Shown piece by piece: positions 7,796 to 15,799 of a stretch of DNA of 43,112 nucleotides; position 1 is the stretch's first letter; the number at the start of each line of letters is the position of its first letter. A program made the translations under genes and the position numbers. The notes beneath the pieces were generated by a model. The model was not told where the DNA came from and made no database searches. It worked only from the letters and a program-made list of their open reading frames with translations. The stretch comes from Saccharofermentans sp. (GTDB taxonomy: Bacteria > Bacillota > Clostridia > Saccharofermentanales > Saccharofermentanaceae): the NCBI GenBank assembly GCA_024403655.1, contig JAKSRK010000012.1, positions 1 through 43,112 of the forward strand, given 5' to 3'.

Positions 7796-8851
7796 ATGCT
7801 TATAAAGGAATTGTACGCGGATGGAGCTTCAAGAATCGCGAGAATCCTGCTTGATACAAGTGATAGCGTAAAAGCTTCAGACGGCGCAGTGCTTGTATTC
7901 CTTCATAAAAGTGTTGACGGCGACTGTGTGGGCTCTGCCTGCGCAGCCGTTTCCTTGTTCAGACATCTGGGGGTAACGGCAAAGGTTGCAATGCCTGAGA
8001 TGCTTCCCGACAGTATGTCTTTCCTGGGAGTAGACGACCTTCTCGCTTATATTGAAGACCCTGAAGCAGAGGAAATTACCGTCGACGGTAAGAAAGTAAT
8101 TCAGGTATTGTCTGTTGACTGTACTGAAGGTGACAGAATGGGCAGCGTCGGTGCAATCTACAACAGATTTGAAGATGCAATCACGGTAGACCACCACGAA
8201 GTAACACATCTTGCTAACGACAGAAAGTGGATTGAGCCTCAGGCTTCATCTGCATGTGAGATGATGTTTTACGTAGCCGCCAAACTGGCTGAGGCCGAAG
8301 GTCGTGACTTAAGCGACGTTCTCGACAGAAGAGCTGCCATGTGCCTTATCACCGGAATGGTTACGGATACAGGCAGATTTACTTATTCCAACACAAGATC
8401 CGAGACTCTGGCTGCTGCGGGAGAACTTATGGACTTAGGCGGCAACATCATGGATGTCTGCCACAATCTTTTTGACAAGAAGACTATTACTGAGTTTAGA
8501 ATTTCAAACCAGGCCTGCGTTAACGCTGAGTTCTATGCTGACGGCAAGCTTGCCATAACGACAGTGTCTGAGGAGATGTATAAGAGATTTAATGCCGGTA
8601 AAGACGATGTAAGTGACGTAGTATCAAGACTTCGTGACATAGCCGGAGTTGAGCTTGCAGTAGTTTTAAGAGAGAACGATGAAGGTGCAATCAGAGCTAA
8701 CTTAAGATCCAAAACCACATTTGATTGCTCCGAATTCGCGGGCAGATACGACGGCGGCGGACATAAGAGAGCGGCAGGATTTACCGTTAAGGGAAGAGAT
8801 CTTGATTCTGTCAAAGATGAAGTAGTAAGAGAGGCTTCCTGTATTTTATGA
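7796..8851 (+). CDS. nrnA: DHH/DHHA1 phosphoesterase, NrnA-like oligoribonuclease / pAp phosphatase
   Basis: Members degrade short RNA oligonucleotides (and linear dinucleotides such as pGpG or pApA) and convert pAp to AMP. The 351 residues hold an N-terminal DHH domain with DGDCVGS (about 41-47), a metal-binding VDC strand and the VDHHE signature near residue 130, and a C-terminal DHHA1 domain with GGGHKRAAGF near 319. It is slightly longer than the usual 310-330. Located between rbfA and truB, its common Firmicutes position. Its last 4 bases overlap truB. Confidence 0.92.
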   Translation: MLIKELYADGASRIARILLDTSDSVKASDGAVLVFLHKSVDGDCVGSACAAVSLFRHLGVTAKVAMPEMLPDSMSFLGVDDLLAYIEDPEAEEITVDGKKVIQVLSVDCTEGDRMGSVGAIYNRFEDAITVDHHEVTHLANDRKWIEPQASSACEMMFYVAAKLAEAEGRDLSDVLDRRAAMCLITGMVTDTGRFTYSNTRSETLAAAGELMDLGGNIMDVCHNLFDKKTITEFRISNQACVNAEFYADGKLAITTVSEEMYKRFNAGKDDVSDVVSRLRDIAGVELAVVLRENDEGAIRANLRSKTTFDCSEFAGRYDGGGHKRAAGFTVKGRDLDSVKDEVVREASCIL

Positions 8852-9777
8852 GTGACGGAATAATACTTCTCGACAAAAAGCCCGGCATCACTTCGATGGC
8901 ATCGGATAACTTTATCAAGAAGCAATTAGGAACGAAGAAGGTCGGTCATTCCGGAACTCTTGATCCTTTTGCAACGGGACTTCTTCCCATATTTACGGGT
9001 AAGGCTCTTAAAGTTATGAGATATACCGATGACTACGACAAGGGCTATTCCTGCACATGTTTCTTCGGTAAAGCTACTGATACCATGGATACTGAGGGAG
9101 AGGCAGTCGGCGGAAGACTTCCGACCGAAGAGGAGCTTGCACAGATGAGAGCAAGTGACTACAGCCTTATACGAGATGCCGTTAATGAGATCAGCAAGAC
9201 GACTTCTCAGGTTCCTCCCAAGTATTCCGCGAAGAAGATAGACGGCAAAAAAGCATATGAACTTGCCAGAAGCGGCGTTGAAGTTCAGATGAAGCCTCAC
9301 GACATAAAGATTCATTCCATTGATATTAAAGATATCAGGGAAGAAGACGGCGGCATATATTTATCTTTTGATGTATTCTGCTCGAAAGGCACCTACATCA
9401 GAACTATCTGCGACGACTTAGGTAAACTTACGGGCTTTGGTGCTCATGCGGTAAGCCTTCGAAGAATAAAGTGCGGTCCTTTCAGCATAGACGATGCTAT
9501 TACGGAAGAAGAAATAAAGGAAAAGGTTGCAGAAGACGATTTTGACTTCATGCTTCCCGCTTATAAAGCACTTTCGCAAATGACTTCCGTCAATGTAAAT
9601 CAGAAAGAGTTTAAAGCAATAAAGCAGGGTAAGAAAATACCCGCCCTGGCCGGCACGGAAGAAGGCGTAAAATATGCGGCTTACTTTGAGGGGAGTCTTG
9701 TAGCAGTTATATATAAGGCTGTTGAAGGCGGCAGGGAATTAATGAGAATAGAGAGGATGCTCGCTTCAGATGATTGA
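8848..9777 (+). CDS. truB: tRNA pseudouridine-55 synthase
   Basis: TruB makes pseudouridine at position 55 of the T-loop in elongator tRNAs and also acts as a tRNA chaperone. The 309 residues contain the catalytic motif HSGTLDPFATGLLP with D39 as nucleophile, and the conserved YSAKKIDGKKAYELAR and GTYIRTICDDLG segments. A C-terminal PUA-like stretch (about 240-309) follows. The ATGA overlap with nrnA and the 8-base overlap with ribF show tight translational coupling. Confidence 0.96.
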   Translation: MSDGIILLDKKPGITSMASDNFIKKQLGTKKVGHSGTLDPFATGLLPIFTGKALKVMRYTDDYDKGYSCTCFFGKATDTMDTEGEAVGGRLPTEEELAQMRASDYSLIRDAVNEISKTTSQVPPKYSAKKIDGKKAYELARSGVEVQMKPHDIKIHSIDIKDIREEDGGIYLSFDVFCSKGTYIRTICDDLGKLTGFGAHAVSLRRIKCGPFSIDDAITEEEIKEKVAEDDFDFMLPAYKALSQMTSVNVNQKEFKAIKQGKKIPALAGTEEGVKYAAYFEGSLVAVIYKAVEGGRELMRIERMLASDD

Positions 9778-10717
9778 AAAAACGGTAAAGGTATATCTTG
9801 ATACATTACCTTTTGAGATAAGCGGAAGAGCAGTGGCGCTCGGCCTTTTTGATGGTGTTCACGAAGGTCATGCGCAGATTATAAGAAAGACCGTAAAAGC
9901 GGCAAAGCAAAACGGCATGAAGTCTTCCGTGATGACTTTCTCAGGCCGTGTCAAAGGCCAGTCCAAGTCTATTACTACTCTTGAAGAAAGACTTGAGATT
10001 CTGTCTGAATTCGGTGTCGATGAGATGGTCGTTCTGGATTTTGACAGAATAAAGGATATGGAGTCTAAGGATTTTCTTTTTAATATCTTAAAGATAAATC
10101 TTAATGCCAAAGCTTTATTTGCCGGCAAAGACTTCAGATTCGGCAAGGGTGCCAAGGGTGATGTAGATGAACTTAAGGCATTCGGCAAAGAATACGATGT
10201 TGCGGTCAAGATATTCGAAGATAAGCTTTACGAAGATACCAATCAGAGAATCTCTTCTTCTTGGATAAGAGAAGCTTTGGAAGAAGGGCAGGCGGAACTT
10301 GCCATGGGACTTATGGGCGGAAGACCTTTTTCCTATTCGGGTATAGTTACCAAGGGAAGACAGCTTGGAAGAACATTGGGCTTCCCTACGGCCAATATTG
10401 AGATTCCCGAGGAGAAGATAACTGCTAGAAGAGGTGTCTATGCTTCTCTTACTCATATCGGCAACAACGTGTATCCGTCTGTAACCAATGTGGGCAGAAG
10501 ACCTACCGTGGACGATAAAGCTGCTGATAATGCCGAGACCTACATATTCGATTTTGATGAAGATATTTACGGAGCGAGGATAAAAGTAGACCTTTTGTCA
10601 TTCACAAGACCGGAGATGAAATTCGGCGATATTGAGGCATTAGCTGCTCAGGTGGCTTCAGACAAGCTTGAAGCAAAGACATATCATTCCAAAAGTGGTA
10701 TTATGTCGGAGAAATAA
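9770..10717 (+). CDS. ribF: Bifunctional riboflavin kinase / FAD synthetase
   Basis: RibF phosphorylates riboflavin to FMN and adenylylates FMN to FAD. The 315 residues comprise an N-terminal nucleotidyltransferase domain (about 1-180; ALGLFDGVHEGHAQII carries the HxGH-like adenylyl-transfer motif) and a C-terminal riboflavin kinase barrel (about 185-310; KGRQLGRTLGFPTANI, then VYASLTHIGN and the SVTNVGRRPT strand). The family usually reads NFDGVHxGH, here LFDGVHEGH. No FMN riboswitch precedes it, as it is internal to the operon. The usual neighbour rpsO does not follow. Confidence 0.95.
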   Translation: MIEKTVKVYLDTLPFEISGRAVALGLFDGVHEGHAQIIRKTVKAAKQNGMKSSVMTFSGRVKGQSKSITTLEERLEILSEFGVDEMVVLDFDRIKDMESKDFLFNILKINLNAKALFAGKDFRFGKGAKGDVDELKAFGKEYDVAVKIFEDKLYEDTNQRISSSWIREALEEGQAELAMGLMGGRPFSYSGIVTKGRQLGRTLGFPTANIEIPEEKITARRGVYASLTHIGNNVYPSVTNVGRRPTVDDKAADNAETYIFDFDEDIYGARIKVDLLSFTRPEMKFGDIEALAAQVASDKLEAKTYHSKSGIMSEK

Positions 10718-10733
10718 AAAAGGGAGTATTTTT

Positions 10734-11717
10734 ATGGGTACTGTTGACGTTAGCTTTCCGGGACTCGGATGGACCTTCCATGTAGGTTCCGTGGCTTTTA
10801 AAATAGGTGGTTTTGAGATTTACTGGTATGGACTTATCATCTCTCTTGGAATGATTCTCTGTGTGGCACTGGCTGTTCGTCATTCAAAGGCTAATAAGTT
10901 CTCATCTGATCTTGTATATGACATTATTCTTGTATCTTTGCCTTCGGCTATTATAGGTGCAAGACTTTACTATGTTGTCTGTGAGTGGGATTACTATTCC
11001 AGAGATCTTAGCAGAATATTTGATACAAGAAGCGGCGGTCTTGCCGTCTATGGCGGTATCGCAGGTGCATTTATAGGAGCTTACATAATGCTGCGCATAC
11101 GTAAGATTCCTTTCTCAACATGTTCCGATTACTGCATCCCTTACATCCCTTTGGGACAGGCCATCGGACGCTGGGGTAATTTCTTCAATCAGGAAGCATT
11201 CGGTACTACTACCAAGCTTCCCTGGGGTATGACAAGTGATCCGATTCGTCACTACCTTGCATCCAACTGCCCTAATCTTGATCCCAACATGCCTGTTCAT
11301 CCCACATTCCTTTACGAATCAATCTGGGATCTTATCATGTTCTTCATTCTTCTTAAGGTAAGAAAGCACAGCAAGCGTCCTTATGAGACAACATGTGTTT
11401 ACATGATCGGCTACGGTATTGTCAGATTCCTCATCGAGGGTCTTCGTACTGATTCACTCTATATCGCTCATACAAATGTAAGAACATCACAGCTTCTCTC
11501 CATGATTCTTGTGTTCTTCGGTCTTATCTACATTATTTATGCAAGATACAATGAGACAAAGAGAGTTCTTCTTCCTGCAAAGTGCTTCGAAGCCGAGAAA
11601 GCAAGAGCAGCTGTTTCTTCCAAGAAGGCAGAGACTAAGGAAGAAGTGAAGGAAGAAGCTGAAGAGGAAGTTGCTTCCTCTGAAGAGATTGCTTCTGACG
11701 ACAAAGCGGAGTCTTAA
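10734..11717 (+). CDS. lgt: Prolipoprotein diacylglyceryl transferase
   Basis: Lgt is the membrane enzyme that transfers diacylglycerol from phosphatidylglycerol to the lipobox cysteine of prolipoproteins. The 327-residue protein has about seven hydrophobic helices, the RSGGLAVYGGIAGAF segment, the Lgt signature GRWGNFFNQEAFG and the HPTFLYES motif. The start at 10734 follows AAAGGGAG; the frame can be read from 10668 inside ribF but that part is not family-like. The last 45 residues are a charged, Glu/Lys/Ser-rich tail beyond the usual end, probably disordered. Its place after ribF and before rodA is unusual. Confidence 0.94.
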   Translation: MGTVDVSFPGLGWTFHVGSVAFKIGGFEIYWYGLIISLGMILCVALAVRHSKANKFSSDLVYDIILVSLPSAIIGARLYYVVCEWDYYSRDLSRIFDTRSGGLAVYGGIAGAFIGAYIMLRIRKIPFSTCSDYCIPYIPLGQAIGRWGNFFNQEAFGTTTKLPWGMTSDPIRHYLASNCPNLDPNMPVHPTFLYESIWDLIMFFILLKVRKHSKRPYETTCVYMIGYGIVRFLIEGLRTDSLYIAHTNVRTSQLLSMILVFFGLIYIIYARYNETKRVLLPAKCFEAEKARAAVSSKKAETKEEVKEEAEEEVASSEEIASDDKAES

Positions 11718-12845
11718 ATGGCAGGGCAGAAGTCCGGAATTGAAAAGCTTCGCGGAAGCGCATATATCAGATCAATCGACTACTATCTGGTAGTTCCGAT
11801 TCTTCTTCTGACCATAATCGGTCTTTTTGTACTGAATAAGGTTCTTTCCGTAGGATTCGAAGCATATCCCGGTAATTTCTACCGTCAGGTAGCTGCGGCT
11901 GTTCTCGGAATCTGCATCACGCTATTTATCTGTGCTCTTGATACACAGTTTCTGCGTGCTATAGGCTGGGCGATATATGGTGTCGCGCTGTTCCTGCTGA
12001 TACTTGTCCCGATAGATAACTTCGACCTTACCTGGAAATGGGGTGCCGACTCCTGGCTTAACCTTCCTGTCCTTGGTACCTTCCAGCCATCGGAGCTTGC
12101 CAAGATAGGACTTGTAATGGTAGCTTCCGAGATTTTTGAGAAGATGGGGGAGAAGGAGTATTCGATAATCAAGGGCTTCGGTCTTCTTGCACTTGTATAC
12201 GGACCGCCCATGCTTCTTATCCTTACTCAGCCCGACTTCGGTACGGCAATGGTAATTATCTTCTCCTTCGTATGCGTCCTGTTCGTATGGGGAGTTAAGT
12301 ACAGATACTTCCTTCTTGCAATCTCATCCGTAATCGTAGTAGTAATCCCTTTTGTATGGAGATTCTATCTGGCGGATTATCAGCGTAAGAGAATTCTTTC
12401 TCTGGTATTCGAGGGATCTGACCCCAAATCCGAGTACAATCTGGTTCAGTCCAAGGCGGCCATAGCATCCGGAGGACTTGCCGGCAACCACACGGGAGTC
12501 CTTGTCAAAGTTCCGGTTAAGGAGAGTGACTTCATCTTCTCGGCAGTATCGGAACACCTGGGATTCATAGGAACGACAGCAGTTCTAATTCTTGCTTTCT
12601 TCTTCCTGTGCAGATGCATGTTTGTGGCAAGCCATGCTTCTCGAAAGGCTTTCTCTTATATCATCGTCGGTCTTGCAGCTTCTTTTGCATTCCACTTTAT
12701 AGAGAATATGGGTATGTCAGTAGGACTTCTTCCGATTACAGGAATACCGCTTCCTTTCCTGAGCCTGGGAGGAACCGCTATGCTGGTTAACTTCATATCC
12801 TTCGGAATAATACTTAATATTTCAATGGAAAACAGACTTCGATAA
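11718..12845 (+). CDS. rodA: SEDS-family peptidoglycan glycosyltransferase, RodA type
   Basis: RodA polymerises lipid II in the elongation complex with a class B PBP and MreB. The 375 residues form about ten membrane helices with the family landmarks: WLNLPVLGTFQPSELAKIGLV, the QPDFGTAMVII helix, the KVPVKESDFIFSAVSEHLGFIG loop carrying the essential acidic residue region, and the C-terminal GIPLPFLSLGGTAMLVNF. It begins immediately after the lgt stop. I call it RodA rather than FtsW because the second SEDS gene at 21802 lies in the division cluster. No mreB or elongation PBP is in the window. Confidence 0.9.
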   Translation: MAGQKSGIEKLRGSAYIRSIDYYLVVPILLLTIIGLFVLNKVLSVGFEAYPGNFYRQVAAAVLGICITLFICALDTQFLRAIGWAIYGVALFLLILVPIDNFDLTWKWGADSWLNLPVLGTFQPSELAKIGLVMVASEIFEKMGEKEYSIIKGFGLLALVYGPPMLLILTQPDFGTAMVIIFSFVCVLFVWGVKYRYFLLAISSVIVVVIPFVWRFYLADYQRKRILSLVFEGSDPKSEYNLVQSKAAIASGGLAGNHTGVLVKVPVKESDFIFSAVSEHLGFIGTTAVLILAFFFLCRCMFVASHASRKAFSYIIVGLAASFAFHFIENMGMSVGLLPITGIPLPFLSLGGTAMLVNFISFGIILNISMENRLR

Positions 12846-12872
12846 ATCCCGACATCCCGTCGGGATTTTTTA
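12846..12872 (+). terminator. Intrinsic terminator ending the rimP-rodA operon
   Basis: ATCCCGAC (12846-12853) pairs perfectly with GTCGGGAT (12859-12866) around a 5-base loop, followed by TTTTTT. It starts within a base or two of the rodA stop. Confidence 0.9.
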
Positions 12873-12899
12873 TGTGGTATTACTATTTATAAAACGGTA

Positions 12900-12935
12900 T
12901 TGAACAATAAACAGTAGTGTGCTATATTCACTATT
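12900..12935 (+). promoter_or_regulatory. padR promoter with overlapping inverted repeat (candidate PadR operator)
   Basis: TTGAAC (12900-12905) and TATATT (12923-12928) are 17 bases apart. An inverted repeat, AGTAGTG (12913-12919) and CACTATT (12929-12935) with a 9-base gap and one mismatch, brackets the -10 box, which is where a PadR-type autorepressor would bind. Promoter and repeat are seen; PadR binding is inferred. Confidence 0.6.
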
Positions 12936-12967
12936 GAAGAAGATAAAGTACTGAAAGGAGGTATCCT

Positions 12968-13315
12968 ATGAATAGCCAATTTAAAAAAGGCGTTCTTGAT
13001 ATGTGCGTTCTCGCCATCCTCGATAAGGGCGACAGCTACGGATATGATGTAGCAGACGCATTGTCATCCAGTATAGAGCTTGCGGACGGAACAGTATATC
13101 CGATACTTCGTAAACTTGCTTCAGACGGTAGCGTCACGACGTATCTTAAGGAATCTCAGAATGGGCCGCCGCGTAAGTACTACCACTTGACTCCGATAGG
13201 CAGAAATCGATTGGAGCAAGATAAAAAAGAATGGAGAGGCTTTGCAAAAGCCGTAGACGAGATTATAGGAGAGGAGGGACATTATGAACAGACAGGAATA
13301 CCTGAAGAAGCTTGA
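12968..13315 (+). CDS. PadR-family transcriptional regulator
   Basis: A short winged-helix repressor of 115 residues (PadR-s2 size). The N-terminal helix (NSQFKKGVLDMCVLAILDKGDSYGYD) and the GTVYPILRKLASDG recognition helix are typical, as is the wing with RKYYHLTPIGR. A C-terminal helix would form the dimer. In known cases PadR proteins in front of HAAS-domain membrane proteins autorepress and respond to envelope stress or to drugs. It has a GGAGG Shine-Dalgarno and overlaps the next gene by 32 bases, so the two are co-expressed. Confidence 0.93.
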   Translation: MNSQFKKGVLDMCVLAILDKGDSYGYDVADALSSSIELADGTVYPILRKLASDGSVTTYLKESQNGPPRKYYHLTPIGRNRLEQDKKEWRGFAKAVDEIIGEEGHYEQTGIPEEA

Positions 13316-13850
13316 GACATGTCTCGGTTCGATGTCTTATAAGGAAGTTAAAGATATATTATCTGAAATAGATACACATTTTGTTGCAGGAATTGCCAAA
13401 GGCAAGACTGAAGAAGCACTCGCCGATGAACTCGGTTCTCCTGAATATCTTGCAAGAGCATATATGGAAGGAACACAGCTTCCCAAGGCTTTGAGAAAGC
13501 AGCCTGAGATTAAGGCCGCCAAGCAGCCCGTAACAGACGATTCTGCAGTAGCCAAGATATTTGTTGTTTTCTTTAACTTGCTGGTTGCGATTCCTTTGTG
13601 GCTGGCTCTTCTAGCTTCGATTGTAGTTGTAGGACTCATGCTGTTAGGTGCGATTGCAGGTCTTGTTGCATTGATTCTCGCACTTCCTTCGTTCGGATCT
13701 TTCCTCGCAGCCGGAATCTCACTTGCACTTGCAATAGTTTTTGCAAACATTGTTTTGGCTGTAATTCTGATCCTCGGCATAAAGTATTTTGCACTCGGTA
13801 CAAAGTACTATGTCGGCTGGAATAAGAAAATCTGGCACAACGGTTTTTAA
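13284..13850 (+). CDS. HAAS-domain (DUF1700) membrane protein
   Basis: A 188-residue protein with an N-terminal helical HAAS domain (about 1-75: YLKKLETCLGSMSYKEVKDILSEIDTHF, then GSPEYLARAYM) and a hydrophobic C-terminal half (about 90-180) with three or four membrane helices rich in Ala, Leu and Val. HAAS proteins are nearly always encoded next to PadR regulators and are thought to be membrane partners or signal inputs; the molecular role is unknown. An AGGAGG-type site lies within the padR end, supporting the start at 13284. The following small membrane protein completes the unit. Confidence 0.88.
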   Translation: MNRQEYLKKLETCLGSMSYKEVKDILSEIDTHFVAGIAKGKTEEALADELGSPEYLARAYMEGTQLPKALRKQPEIKAAKQPVTDDSAVAKIFVVFFNLLVAIPLWLALLASIVVVGLMLLGAIAGLVALILALPSFGSFLAAGISLALAIVFANIVLAVILILGIKYFALGTKYYVGWNKKIWHNGF

Positions 13851-13864
13851 GGAGGCAGACTGAT

Positions 13865-14071
13865 ATGAAAAAAGGTGACATCAGATTAGCAATCATTGGT
13901 CTCGTATCCTTCTTCCTCTGCGTAATATGCCTCGTTGCTACTATTGGCTTTGCAATCGGAGCGGTTGCTAAGGAAGCAGGTGACATGGGCCTGGGAGAGA
14001 AGATAGACCAGGGAATTCAGACAATGTCTGAAATGGTAATGGGCGAAGACGGTAATGAGGCCGATTATTAA
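13865..14071 (+). CDS. Small single-pass membrane protein, unknown
   Basis: A 68-residue protein with a short basic start (MKKGDIR), one long hydrophobic segment (about 8-37, rich in Ile, Val, Cys and Gly) and an acidic amphipathic C-terminal tail ending GEDGNEADY. A good AAGGAGG precedes the ATG by about 10 bases, and it lies 14 bases after the HAAS gene, so it is very likely real. I do not recognise a family. Its position suggests a role with the PadR/HAAS pair. Confidence 0.72.
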   Translation: MKKGDIRLAIIGLVSFFLCVICLVATIGFAIGAVAKEAGDMGLGEKIDQGIQTMSEMVMGEDGNEADY

Positions 14072-14147
14072 TTAAGCCATTAGGGGAATAGATATAGATA
14101 GGAGTTAGGATGAAGCTATGTGAATGATTACAAAGCAGCATCCGAAG
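14072..14147 (+). other. Non-coding stretch before the PadR-unit terminator
   Basis: About 75 bases after the small membrane protein carry no credible reading frame, only a short purine-rich run that resembles a ribosome site (TAGGAGTTAGGATG) before a four-codon frame. I see nothing functional other than the terminator that follows. Confidence 0.4.
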
Positions 14148-14181
14148 ACCCGTCTCTTTGTGCACGAAGAGGCGGGTTTTT
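14148..14181 (+). terminator. Intrinsic terminator of the padR unit
   Basis: ACCCGTCTCTT pairs with AAGAGGCGGGT (one G-T pair) around an 8-base loop and is followed by TTTTTC. It ends the padR-HAAS transcript and isolates it from the division cluster. Confidence 0.88.
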
Positions 14182-14242
14182 CTATGCTCAAAAAACAATT
14201 TGCGGCAAATGCAAAAAACGGCTGAAAAAAGCTAAAAAGCCC

Positions 14243-14271
14243 TTGATTAACGAATATGTTACAGATAAAAT
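14243..14271 (+). promoter_or_regulatory. Promoter of the mraZ division cluster
   Basis: TTGATT (14243-14248) and TAAAAT (14266-14271) are separated by 17 bases, predicting a start near 14278. The four MraZ boxes begin right at that start. Confidence 0.65.
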
Positions 14272-14279
14272 ACAAATGT

Positions 14280-14326
14280 GTGGTGAAAAGTGGAGTAAAT
14301 AAACACATTCGTGGAGCAAAGTGGCA
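14280..14326 (+). promoter_or_regulatory. MraZ operator: four GTGG boxes
   Basis: Direct repeats GTGGTG (14280), GTGGAG (14290), GTGGAG (14311) and GTGGCA (14321) are spaced 10, 21 and 10 bases, that is, one helical turn with one box missing in the middle. MraZ in other bacteria binds such regularly spaced GTGG/TGGG repeats in front of its own gene and represses or activates the cluster. The repeats are seen; binding is inferred from the family. Confidence 0.75.
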
Positions 14327-14365
14327 CGATTTTCGTCGCACAAGAACTGACGGGAGCAACGGAAG

Positions 14366-14797
14366 TTGGCTAGAGACACGAAGAAAATCGATGCTAAGGG
14401 AAGATTCTTCATTCCCTCAAAGCAGAAGGATGAACTGGGGTCAGAGCTGGTTGTAACAAACAGCCTTGATGTCGGTTATCTTTGTGTTTATTCCAAGGAG
14501 CATTTCGCGGGCATAAGAGAACAGCTCGGCAAGCTCAATTCCATGGATCCCAAGGTAAGAAAGATTAAGCGTGCAATCATCGGTGAAGCACTTGATGTCA
14601 ACGTTGATTCCCAGGGAAGAATTTCCGTTACAACGGAACTTTGGGAGAAGATCGGTGCCAATCCCGGCGATGAGATATGCGTCTTTAACGACGAAGGTAA
14701 ATTGGATATTTGCACTAAGAGCTTCTACGAGAACGAGGATCACGATATCGGTTCTATTGAAGGTCTTGAGACTAACTATTACGTGGAGGGACTGTAA
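14366..14797 (+). CDS. mraZ: Transcriptional regulator MraZ
   Basis: MraZ is a ring-forming DNA-binding protein with two SpoVT/AbrB-like domains that controls the division cluster it heads. The 143 residues contain the first repeat (KKIDAKGRFFIPSKQKDELG, then a variable strand) and the second (NVDSQGRISVTTELWEKIG). The start is TTG at 14366: it is the only start codon after the in-frame stop at 14348-14350 that keeps the first repeat, and GGGAG lies 9 bases upstream. The usual MFMGEY lead is replaced by a shorter, different sequence. The four GTGG boxes upstream support autoregulation. Confidence 0.92.
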   Translation: MARDTKKIDAKGRFFIPSKQKDELGSELVVTNSLDVGYLCVYSKEHFAGIREQLGKLNSMDPKVRKIKRAIIGEALDVNVDSQGRISVTTELWEKIGANPGDEICVFNDEGKLDICTKSFYENEDHDIGSIEGLETNYYVEGL

Positions 14798-14798
14798 T

Positions 14799-15761
14799 AT
14801 GGCAGATAATAGTTTTGAGCATGTTCCGGTCCTGTTTAATGAATGCATGGAGGGCCTGGCAATTAAGCCTGACGGTATCTATGTAGACTGCACAGCAGGC
14901 GGAGGCGGCCACAGCAGAGGAATTCTCGAGAGATTATCCGAGAAGGGAACACTTATATCACTTGATAAAGATGACAGTGCGCTTCGTACCTGCCTTAAGA
15001 GTTCCAGAAGTTATACAAATAAGAACTGGATTATTGTTAAGTCCGATTTTTCCGATATAGACCACGTTATCGGAAGCATGAAGATAGGTCCTGTTGACGG
15101 TATCCTTGCTGACCTGGGAGTATCTTCCCATCAGATTGATACACCTGAGAGAGGTTTCTCTTATGTTAACGACGGCCCTCTTGATATGAGAATGGATGAG
15201 CAGCAGATGCTTACTGCAGCAAACATCGTTAATAACTATTCGGAGCAGGACCTTGAGAGAATCTTCAGAGACTATGGTGAGGAGAGATTCTCCGGAAGAA
15301 TCGCTTCCTGCATCGTAAGAGACCGTAAGGCAAATCCTTTTATAAGGACAAAGCAGCTTGCGGATAAAATCGCGGAATATATGCCTCCGCAGGGAAGAAA
15401 CGAAGACCAGCACCCTGCAAGAAGATGCTTCCAGGCACTTCGAATCGAGGTAAATCATGAGTTGAACTCAGTAGAGAAGCTTCTTCGTGACGGTCCGAGA
15501 TGCTTAAAGCCTCAGGGAAGAATGGCAGTAATCTCTTTCCATTCTCTCGAAGACAGAATCGTAAAGGAGGCTTTCAGGAAGCTTGAATCTCCTTGTACAT
15601 GCCCCAGGGATTTTCCCAGATGCATGTGCGGTAAGAAGTCTTTGGGAAGCATCATTACCAAAAAGCCTATTACGGCAAGCGAAGAAGAGATTAAGACAAA
15701 TTCAAGGGCACATTGCTGTAAACTTCGTGTCTTTGAAAGAAATAATGTATATGAGAGATAA
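14799..15761 (+). CDS. rsmH: 16S rRNA m4C1402 methyltransferase
   Basis: RsmH (MraW) N4-methylates C1402 of 16S rRNA in the 30S decoding centre using S-adenosylmethionine. The 320 residues begin with FEHVPVLFNECMEGL and show the SAM motif YVDCTAGGGGHSRGIL, the GILADLGVSSHQID strand, the inserted helical domain (ANIVNNYSEQDLERIF..YGEERFS), and the C-terminal AVISFHSLEDRIVKEAF. I start at ATG 14799, one base after the mraZ stop region, with GGAGGG just before; the longer frame from 14571 is mraZ shadow. Confidence 0.96.
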   Translation: MADNSFEHVPVLFNECMEGLAIKPDGIYVDCTAGGGGHSRGILERLSEKGTLISLDKDDSALRTCLKSSRSYTNKNWIIVKSDFSDIDHVIGSMKIGPVDGILADLGVSSHQIDTPERGFSYVNDGPLDMRMDEQQMLTAANIVNNYSEQDLERIFRDYGEERFSGRIASCIVRDRKANPFIRTKQLADKIAEYMPPQGRNEDQHPARRCFQALRIEVNHELNSVEKLLRDGPRCLKPQGRMAVISFHSLEDRIVKEAFRKLESPCTCPRDFPRCMCGKKSLGSIITKKPITASEEEIKTNSRAHCCKLRVFERNNVYER

Positions 15762-15799
15762 GTTTACAAGGTTATACGAACAGGTGGGGGGACAGTAAG

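Noticed and set aside
9755..9790. FMN riboswitch upstream of ribF
   Set aside because: ribF begins inside truB; there is no room for the RFN element and no such fold is visible.
14571..14798. N-terminal extension of rsmH back to 14571
   Set aside because: The extra 76 residues are an off-frame read of mraZ; rsmH homology starts at 14799 with GGAGGG just before.
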